NCBI GenBank assembly: GCA_030620035.1 | Contig: JAUXAE010000011.1 | Location: forward strand, 1-17,549 | DNA length: 17,549 bases | DNA from: Dehalococcoidales bacterium | Lineage (GTDB): Bacteria > Chloroflexota > Dehalococcoidia > Dehalococcoidales > JAUXAE01 | Direction: 5' to 3' | Part shown: positions 11,574-17,549 of the stretch, piece after piece | Numbering within the stretch: position 1 is the first letter of the stretch | Layout of the letters: each line of letters starts with the position of its first letter | The notes under the pieces: model-generated | What the model was told of the DNA's origin: nothing | The model's database searches: none | What the model saw: only the letters and a program-made list of their open reading frames with translations | Position numbers and translations under genes: made by a program

Positions 11574-14432
11574 ATGACACAAACTCCAAATGTTCAAGAT
11601 GAAATGCCCAAGGCCTATGAGCCGGCTAAGGTGGAGCAGAAGTGGTATCAGTTCTGGCTGGAGAAGGGCTACTTTAAGCCCAGGATAGAGCCCGGAAGGA
11701 AACCTTTTGTCATCATCATGCCGCCGCCCAATGTTACCGGTGAGCTTCACCTGGGGCATGCCCTGACGGCCACCCTTGAGGATATCATGATTCGCTGGCA
11801 CCGGATGAAGGGTGAGCCTACCCTGTGGCTGCCCGGCGTTGACCATTCTGGCATCGCCGCTCAGGTGGTCGTTGAGCAATCACTGGCCGGGGAGGGTATT
11901 ACCCGGCACCAGCTGGGCCGGGAGAAATTCATTGAAAGGATGTGGCAGTGGACCGAGGAGTGCCGCGACATTATCTCAAGGCAGCATCAGAGACTGGGTG
12001 TCTCCTGTGACTGGAGCCGGGAGCGCTTTACCCTGGATGAAGGGCCCAGCCGGGCGGTACGCACCGCCTTTGTCCGCCTTTATAATAAAGGCTTAATCTA
12101 CCGGGGAGAGCGCATCATCAACTGGTGCCCCCGTTGCTCAACTGCCCTTTCTGACCTTGAGGTGGACCACAAGGAGCTGGCCGGGCATCTCTACTATGTC
12201 CGCTACCCGCTGGCCGAGGATGAAGGCCAGTTTATCACTGTGGCCACCACCCGCCCTGAGACGATACTGGGCGATACCGCCGTTGCCGTCAATCCCCGGG
12301 ACGAGCGCTATAAAGACCTGGTGGGCAAGAAGGTAATCCTGCCGGCGGTAAAGAGGGTGATACCCATCGTGGCCGATGAGGCCGTTGACCCTGGCTTTGG
12401 CACCGGGGCGGTTAAGATTACCCCGGCCCATGACCCGGTGGATTTTGAGGTCGCCCAGCGGCAGGGGCTACCCCTGGTGAACATCCTGGACTCTGACGCC
12501 ACCTTGAATGATAATGCCGGCCCCTATGCCGGCCTTGACCGCTTTGCCGGCCGCCGGGCTATACTGGCTGACCTGGAGAAGAAAGGTCTTCTGGTTAAGA
12601 TTGAGGCCTATTCCCATTCGGTGGGCCACTGCCACCGCTGCGCCACGGTCATTGAGCCCATCGCCAGCAAGCAGTGGTTTATCAGGATGGCACCGCTGGC
12701 TAAACCGGCCATAGATGCTGTCACCAGCGGCCGAATTAAGATTATCCCGGAGCGCTTTACCAAGGTCTATCTGGGCTGGATGGAGAACATCCGTGACTGG
12801 TGTATTTCCCGTCAGCTGTGGTGGGGCCACCGCATCCCGGCATGGTATTGCGGTAGCTGTGATGGTGACAAGATCTACCTAAGGTTAACGGACGAGCTAT
12901 GCGATAAATATAGTATTCCTAAGTCAATTTATCAGTACTCTGTGCTAAAAGAATTGCTCCCAAGTAATGAAGAGATAAATAATATAGAATGGGCTTCCAT
13001 TGATAAAGAAGCAAGTCCTATTGTGGCGGAAAATGAGCCCGGGAAGTGCCCTAAGTGTGACGGCGAAAACTTAATCCAGGATCCAGATGTCCTGGATACC
13101 TGGTTTAGCTCAGCCCTGTGGACTCACTCGCCTATGGGCTGGCCCGATGATAGCCGGGATTTAGGCTACTTCTACCCGACGACGGTTATGGAGACCGCTT
13201 ATGACATCCTCTTCTTCTGGGTAGCCCGGATGATTATGATGGGATTAGAGGACACCGGCCAGATTCCCTTTAGTATTGTTTACCTCCACGGCCTGATACG
13301 CGATGAGAAGGGGGAGAAGATGAGCAAGACCAGGGGCAACGTGCTCAACCCCATTGATGTGGTCAAGGAGTACGGCACCGATGCCCTGCGCCTAGCTCTA
13401 ACTACGGGTACATCACCGGGCAACGATACCAAACTAAGCTCAGCCAAGCTTGAGGCCAGCCGTAACTTTGCCAACAAGCTGTGGAACGCCACCAGGTTCG
13501 TAATAAGAAACATTCCATCTCAAGAGAAATTCATATCGGAAGCAGTTCTAGATAGAATGTTGCCATCCAAAAAGCGGCCCCTGGAAGACCGCTGGGTCTT
13601 AAGCCGGCTCAGCCGTATTGTCTCCCGTGTTAGCGGCCTGATGCATGATTTTCAGTTTGGTGAGGCCCAGCGGCAGCTCCACGATTTTTTGTGGGGCGAG
13701 TTCTGCGACTGGTATATTGAGATGGCCAAGATTCGCCTTCGTTCAGGGACGGAGCCATCACCCATCCCGGTTCTGGTGCAGGTGCTTGAGACATCACTCC
13801 GCCTGCTTCACCCCTATATGCCCTTTATTACCGAGGAGTTGTGGCAAAATATTAGGGAGCGGCTGCCCCAGGACTTAAAGAAGGCCGAATCGATAATGGT
13901 GGCCACCTATCCTGAGGCCGTAGAGGCCGATGTTGACCCCCAGGCGGAGCGGGTTATTGAATCGATAATAGAGGTAATCCACGCTATCCGCAATGCACGG
14001 GCTGAGTACAAAGATGAGAGGGTCATGCTTGGTAGGAGAACCTTTGAAAGTATTTCGGTTAAGGATGTACAAATTTACGCTGGCGAGCTGACCTCGGCCA
14101 TTGCCGCCTATTTAGAGACTATCGGAACTCTGGCCAGAGCGCAGCCAGTTACTTTTCTGGAGAGCCGATACCAGGGCCAGCCAAATGAAAACACCTTGGT
14201 ATTAGAACTAAAGGAGACCCAGGTTGTCATAACGATGGGAACCGCCATTGACTTAGAAGCCGAGAGGAAACGGCTGGAGATGCAGATAGAACAAATACAA
14301 GCCCAGGTGACTCGTCTTGAAGTCAGGCTAAAGGACGAGGCCTTTATCACCAAGGCACCGGCGGCTGTGGTTGCCAAGCAGCGCCAAAAGCTTGATAGCT
14401 TACAGGATAGATTAAAGAGGCTAAAGGAGTAG
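11574..14432 (+). CDS. valS: Valyl-tRNA synthetase
   Basis: 952 aa class I synthetase that charges tRNA-Val and edits threonine. The ATP site has HLGH (59-62) after PPPNVTGE, and KMSKT (582-586). The editing domain lies at about 200-345, with TTRPETILGD near 225. DVLDTWFSSALW lies near 504. The anticodon-binding domain covers about 665-800, and a C-terminal coiled coil (about 893-952, AERKRLEMQIEQIQAQVTRL) is typical of ValRS. The zinc ribbon is unusual: CGSC (426, 429) and CPKC (492, 495) are separated by 62 residues instead of roughly 15-20, and the extra segment (about 438-487) is AT-rich. A second AT-rich patch lies at nt 13501-13575. It is the last plus-strand gene and faces the histidine kinase gene. 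Confidence 0.96.
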   Translation: MTQTPNVQDEMPKAYEPAKVEQKWYQFWLEKGYFKPRIEPGRKPFVIIMPPPNVTGELHLGHALTATLEDIMIRWHRMKGEPTLWLPGVDHSGIAAQVVVEQSLAGEGITRHQLGREKFIERMWQWTEECRDIISRQHQRLGVSCDWSRERFTLDEGPSRAVRTAFVRLYNKGLIYRGERIINWCPRCSTALSDLEVDHKELAGHLYYVRYPLAEDEGQFITVATTRPETILGDTAVAVNPRDERYKDLVGKKVILPAVKRVIPIVADEAVDPGFGTGAVKITPAHDPVDFEVAQRQGLPLVNILDSDATLNDNAGPYAGLDRFAGRRAILADLEKKGLLVKIEAYSHSVGHCHRCATVIEPIASKQWFIRMAPLAKPAIDAVTSGRIKIIPERFTKVYLGWMENIRDWCISRQLWWGHRIPAWYCGSCDGDKIYLRLTDELCDKYSIPKSIYQYSVLKELLPSNEEINNIEWASIDKEASPIVAENEPGKCPKCDGENLIQDPDVLDTWFSSALWTHSPMGWPDDSRDLGYFYPTTVMETAYDILFFWVARMIMMGLEDTGQIPFSIVYLHGLIRDEKGEKMSKTRGNVLNPIDVVKEYGTDALRLALTTGTSPGNDTKLSSAKLEASRNFANKLWNATRFVIRNIPSQEKFISEAVLDRMLPSKKRPLEDRWVLSRLSRIVSRVSGLMHDFQFGEAQRQLHDFLWGEFCDWYIEMAKIRLRSGTEPSPIPVLVQVLETSLRLLHPYMPFITEELWQNIRERLPQDLKKAESIMVATYPEAVEADVDPQAERVIESIIEVIHAIRNARAEYKDERVMLGRRTFESISVKDVQIYAGELTSAIAAYLETIGTLARAQPVTFLESRYQGQPNENTLVLELKETQVVITMGTAIDLEAERKRLEMQIEQIQAQVTRLEVRLKDEAFITKAPAAVVAKQRQKLDSLQDRLKRLKE

Positions 14433-14482
14433 CTGGTTAGGCCAACCGCGGCCGTCAGCAAATAGTAATAAGCAACCGAGGA

Positions 14483-15616
14483 TCAGGTTTTGGCCTGGCT
14501 TCCGGTGATGTCGCTGACTAGGGATTCAAACTCATTTTGTTTTGGCCAGGCACAACTGAGGTTGGCCTGGGCGGGTATCTGGGCGGTTACTGTTGTCCCC
14601 TTGTCTGGCTCAGAATGAATCTTTAGGCTGCCGCCGAGGAGTTGAGCCCGTTCTCGCATCCCGGCCAGTCCTAGCTTGCCCACGGCGGCCATGTCGCCTA
14701 TCCTTTCGGGCAGTCTAAAGCCCTGGCCATTGTCACTGATGGCTAGGATGGTCTTGTCATCGGCAAATTCTACTGTAACCAGTGCCATTGAGGCATCGGC
14801 ATGTCTTCTGATATTGTTTAACGCCTCTTGGGCAATACGGAATAACAGCATCTGTACCTCAGAGGACAGGCTCTGTTCGGTACCCAGTACCTCAACCTGG
14901 GCCTCAATGCCGTGGTTTTTTATCAGGTCATCAGCCATCCACTCAAGGGCGGCTATAAGGCCCAGGTCGTCTAGAATGCGCGGCCTTAGGTCTTGGGCAA
15001 TACGGCGCAGGCTTTCCAGGGCCTCAACGGACTGGCAACGTAGGCCCTCCAGTTCCTCTTTAAGCCCATCAGAAAGCTTCAGTCGGCTGTTTGAGTTTAC
15101 GGCGTCTATCCGTTGGATAAGCAGGAGCAGGGATGATGACACATCATCATGAAGCTCCCGGGCAATGCGCCTTCTTTCATCTTCCTGGGCCCTGATGACT
15201 TCTCGGACATAGAAGCGCATGTTGTCCTGGAGTTGCCTTTCCTCGGTTACATCCCTGGCGATATGTTGAAAGCCTTTTACCTCACCATCGCTGACCAGCA
15301 GGCTGGTGGCCATCCTCAGTATACCTGTTGTCCCATCCTTTCTGGTGATGCGCTGTTCGTAGGGCTGTTTGATTTCCTGGCCACTTAGTAGCCGGCGCCG
15401 AACCTCATGAGCAATATCGTGGGACTGGTCACTGGACAGGAACTTTAGAATATTGGCGCCGATTAGTTCCCCTTTGTTATAGCCGGTAAGCCTCTGTGAT
15501 GCCTTGTTGGCGTAGACGATATTGCCCTCCATATCATGCACCCAGATAGCGTCACTGGCGTTCTCAAAGAGGTAGCGATAGTCTTTCTCGGGCAGTTCAA
15601 ACCCTCTCTTTGTCAT
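14483..15616 (-). CDS. PAS-domain sensor histidine kinase, NarL/ComP-type (HisKA_3)
   Basis: 377 aa with no membrane segment, so a cytoplasmic sensor. A PAS domain covers residues about 12-125 (FENASDAIWVHDMEGNIVYA and the PAC tail GFQHIARDVTEE). The HisKA_3 dimerisation domain follows, with the phosphorylated His156 in RRRIARELHDDVS. The ATPase domain has the N-box AQEALNNIRRHA (262-273), DNGQGF (295-300) and GLAGMRER (316-323). The last 25 residues are a poorly conserved tail. The gene is second in a minus-strand operon; its start overlaps the end of the response regulator gene by 20 nt, implying translational coupling. The signal sensed by the PAS domain, possibly redox or a small molecule, is not identifiable. 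Confidence 0.92.
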   Translation of the reverse strand: MTKRGFELPEKDYRYLFENASDAIWVHDMEGNIVYANKASQRLTGYNKGELIGANILKFLSSDQSHDIAHEVRRRLLSGQEIKQPYEQRITRKDGTTGILRMATSLLVSDGEVKGFQHIARDVTEERQLQDNMRFYVREVIRAQEDERRRIARELHDDVSSSLLLLIQRIDAVNSNSRLKLSDGLKEELEGLRCQSVEALESLRRIAQDLRPRILDDLGLIAALEWMADDLIKNHGIEAQVEVLGTEQSLSSEVQMLLFRIAQEALNNIRRHADASMALVTVEFADDKTILAISDNGQGFRLPERIGDMAAVGKLGLAGMRERAQLLGGSLKIHSEPDKGTTVTAQIPAQANLSCAWPKQNEFESLVSDITGSQAKT

Positions 15617-16295
15617 AGCCCTCTATTCCCTGGGGTATATCTTCAAGGCTGACATAGCCTTCCCTGAATCCTTTGACTATGGCCTCGGTGCGGCAGCTAC
15701 ACCTCATCTTATTGAAGATGTTGGACAGATGGGCCTTTACCGTGCGCATGCTGAGTTCAAGTTTGGCGGCGATGTCCCGGTTGCTCATGCCTCTGGCCGC
15801 CAGCCTCAAGATTTCGATTTCCCTGGGGCTGAGTTGGGCCTTGGCTCTATCCTCACCGGCTTCTCGGGCCAGGGTGACGACGCGTTCCAACAGCTTGCGG
15901 GTGGCCAGTGAGTCGAGGACGGATTCGCCGGCGCGCACCGCCCTGATGGCGCCCACAATCTCATTGCTGCGGGCACTTTTGAGCAGATAACCGCTGGCCC
16001 CGGCCTCAAGTAGGCCAAGAATGTATCGGATGTCGCTGTAGGCGGTTAGGACCAGGACGCAGGTCGCCGGACTGGCCTTCTTGATTAGCTTGGTGGCCTC
16101 AACGCCGCTGAGCTTGGGCATGACAATGTCCATCAAGGCGACATCAGGCTTCAGTTTTGAGGCCAGCTTGACCGCCTCTTCACCATCGTTGGCCTCACCA
16201 ATTACCTCCATATCCTTCTCCTGTTCCAGTAGCTGGCGCATCCCCTCCCTTAGTACGGCATGGTCATCGGTGATTATAATCCTTATTTTAGCCAT
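15597..16295 (-). CDS. LuxR/NarL-family response regulator
   Basis: 232 aa. The receiver domain (1-120) has the acidic pair Asp10-Asp11, the phosphorylated Asp56 in LMDIVMP, Thr84 and Lys106. A linker leads to a LuxR-type helix-turn-helix (about 154-210): LSPREIEILRLAARGMSNRD, then the recognition helix SMRTVKAHLSNIFNKM. It is the expected partner of the overlapping histidine kinase, acting as a DNA-binding regulator whose targets cannot be read from here. A roughly 20-residue C-terminal tail extends past the helix-turn-helix. The 177-nt gap upstream (16296-16472) has no gene; I see no convincing promoter there. Confidence 0.93.
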   Translation of the reverse strand: MAKIRIIITDDHAVLREGMRQLLEQEKDMEVIGEANDGEEAVKLASKLKPDVALMDIVMPKLSGVEATKLIKKASPATCVLVLTAYSDIRYILGLLEAGASGYLLKSARSNEIVGAIRAVRAGESVLDSLATRKLLERVVTLAREAGEDRAKAQLSPREIEILRLAARGMSNRDIAAKLELSMRTVKAHLSNIFNKMRCSCRTEAIVKGFREGYVSLEDIPQGIEGYDKERV

Positions 16296-16472
16296 AACGG
16301 GCCTCTCTTCCCAAGGTATTAGGACTACCCTTATGAATTTTAATACATTCCTGCCGGAATATCAACATTTTGGCCTAGATCTTAGGATATAGAACTTTAG
16401 AACATCGTGGTGTGCCTTTACCGCTTTATATCGAGGGTGGCTTTAGTGGTTGGCCTGGGCCGGCGGCAATAT

Positions 16473-17186
16473 TCAGCCAGGTAGCCTGTTAGTCACCGGC
16501 GGTCTGAAGAGACCGGCGCTATTTAGCTGTTTTAGTGCCTTCTTGGTATCGCTGGCAATCCTGGCCCTGTCGCCGTGCTGGAGACGGTACTTGAAGAGCC
16601 AGTAGGTAAACTCCTTGAGCTCGGCCAGGTTGATAGACCTGGCTTGGCGGTAGCCCTTACCACGCCGGAACTGCTTGAGCAGCTCTAGCTGGGTTGAGTC
16701 GTATATCCGCCGGAAGGCCTCATTAATGGTATCATGCTCCTTATTAAGGCCCAGCGTCCGCCTCTCCTTGCGCACCTCCTCCTGTACCGCCAGAATAAGG
16801 GCCTCCTCAACAGTGATACCGTAGAAGTAGTTGAGGTATTGCTGATACTTGGTGCCGCCGATAAGCTCCTCAAATTCCTGGGCCGCCAGCCTAACAGGGG
16901 GCCTGTCCTGGAAAAGAAGGGCCATCTTCTCATCCTCAGGCAGCAGGCCGTCAACCGCCTTACACAACCTTTCGGCTAGAAGCAGCCAGTCAAAGGCCTC
17001 ATCGGCAATGAGATAGCAGTAATTACGCCCGTTGTGCGTCTCCTCAGCCGCTGGCCAAAGGCTGATGGCCTCTAAGAGAGCGATATACCAGTTCTTACCC
17101 TGGCCAATGGCCCTCTCCAGATGCCTTATCGCCCGGTTGGTAGTGTCCGGTTTTGAACGGGTAGTTTGTAGCGGGTTATTATTCAT
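16473..17186 (-). CDS. Conserved-looking hypothetical protein
   Basis: 237 aa, soluble and helical, no membrane segment. The N-terminal half has HLERAIGQGKNWYIALLEAI (22-41), the middle NYCYLIADEAFDWLLLAERL, and the C-terminal part a basic stretch with FRRGKGYRQARSINLAELKE and FTYWLFKYRLQHGDRARI. I do not recognise a family. Base composition and codon use match the core genes, so it looks native. It is upstream of and in the same direction as the response regulator, separated by 177 nt. The ATG at 17186 has no strong ribosome binding site. A house-keeping role specific to this lineage is possible but unproven. Confidence 0.75.
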   Translation of the reverse strand: MNNNPLQTTRSKPDTTNRAIRHLERAIGQGKNWYIALLEAISLWPAAEETHNGRNYCYLIADEAFDWLLLAERLCKAVDGLLPEDEKMALLFQDRPPVRLAAQEFEELIGGTKYQQYLNYFYGITVEEALILAVQEEVRKERRTLGLNKEHDTINEAFRRIYDSTQLELLKQFRRGKGYRQARSINLAELKEFTYWLFKYRLQHGDRARIASDTKKALKQLNSAGLFRPPVTNRLPG

Positions 17187-17263
17187 AATAGTGAATCTTT
17201 CAGTACCTATGACTATCCCTCTGGTAGTTTGTATTTTCTTTCTGCATATTTACCGGCCACCTT

Positions 17264-17503
17264 TTAGGCAATATCTTTTACCGAGGTTAGTCCGCTCTCC
17301 TTTAATATATATAGAGCTTCGTGAATCTTAGAGTCTAGGATATCATTTCCGAAACCAAACATTTTTCGAACCTGCTGTGTGATGCATGTCATATTATTCT
17401 TGAAATCTTCTTCAATATTTTCACACCCAATCCCATCTATAAGGTAATAGGCAGGGAAAGGCGCGTCCCCACTGTAAAATAACACTTCATACAATTCTTT
17501 CAC
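17264..17503 (-). CDS. Small hypothetical protein
   Basis: 79 aa from GTG at 17503, chosen because GGAGG (17510-17514) is six nt upstream. An earlier in-frame GTG at 17530 would add nine residues, would place the ribosome binding site inside the gene and lies close to the window end. The sequence is acidic and helical, with paired motifs VRKMFGFGNDILDSKIHEAL and a C-terminal amphipathic helix. More AT-rich than its downstream neighbour. No family recognised. The 77 nt to the next minus-strand gene is AT-rich and shows no clear terminator. Confidence 0.6.
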   Translation of the reverse strand: MKELYEVLFYSGDAPFPAYYLIDGIGCENIEEDFKNNMTCITQQVRKMFGFGNDILDSKIHEALYILKESGLTSVKDIA

Positions 17504-17549
17504 CTTATACCTCCGTTCGTTTTTGCTCACGGGATTAGTCCCAAATCTC

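Noticed and set aside
14433..14482. Terminator between valS and the histidine kinase gene
   Set aside because: Only a short GGTT/AACC pairing and no T run on either strand; not enough to call.
1..17549. CRISPR array or insertion sequence
   Set aside because: No regularly spaced identical repeats, terminal inverted repeats or transposase motifs were seen; the repeats present are the hairpin family and the two-copy leader.

Overview
The window looks like chromosomal DNA from an anaerobic, moderately GC-rich bacterium, most likely a Dehalococcoidia-type Chloroflexota. That placement is an inference from gene content and protein style, not from a marker gene. It is mostly core metabolism, with accessory DNA at the left edge and a second foreign-looking patch in the middle.

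Left edge (1-1014): the start of a minus-strand gene cut by the window edge and a divergent gene of unknown function with a near-consensus promoter. A small ORF follows that runs straight into the 3' end of a CAU-anticodon tRNA gene (1015-1086, minus). This is what the end of an element integrated at a tRNA 3' end looks like. Right of the tRNA, two near-consensus promoters face in opposite directions and overlap at their -10 boxes. One reads leftwards into the tRNA. The other reads rightwards into a roughly 240-nt highly structured RNA that ends in an intrinsic terminator just ahead of yedF.

Centre-left (1416-6495, mostly plus): yedF (TusA plus DsrE-like domains), a 3-hydroxyacyl-CoA dehydrogenase with an altered nucleotide-binding loop, and a tight run of a CorA-type metal transporter, a YhhQ-type queuosine-precursor transporter, a metallo-beta-lactamase-fold hydrolase and a Mut7-C/PIN-like zinc-ribbon protein. 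Two small minus-strand genes sit in the gaps: a 42-aa membrane peptide and a 58-aa cysteine-rich protein.

Centre-right (6496-14432, plus): a bifunctional NAD(P)HX epimerase/dehydratase, coaX and coaBC (two steps towards coenzyme A), then valS. Copies of a double-hairpin intergenic repeat lie before the epimerase/dehydratase and coaX genes. Between coaBC and valS sits an AT-rich island with two genes of unknown function, each preceded by a copy of the same roughly 38-nt leader. valS has an AT-rich insertion between the two halves of its zinc ribbon.

Right edge (14483-17503, minus): a NarL-type response regulator overlapping a PAS/HisKA_3 histidine kinase, then two minus-strand genes of unknown function.

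No CRISPR array, rRNA or insertion sequence was seen. The best candidates for something undescribed are the structured RNA with its bidirectional promoter (1108-1385), the AT-rich two-gene island with duplicated leaders (10480-11560), and the double-hairpin repeat family.
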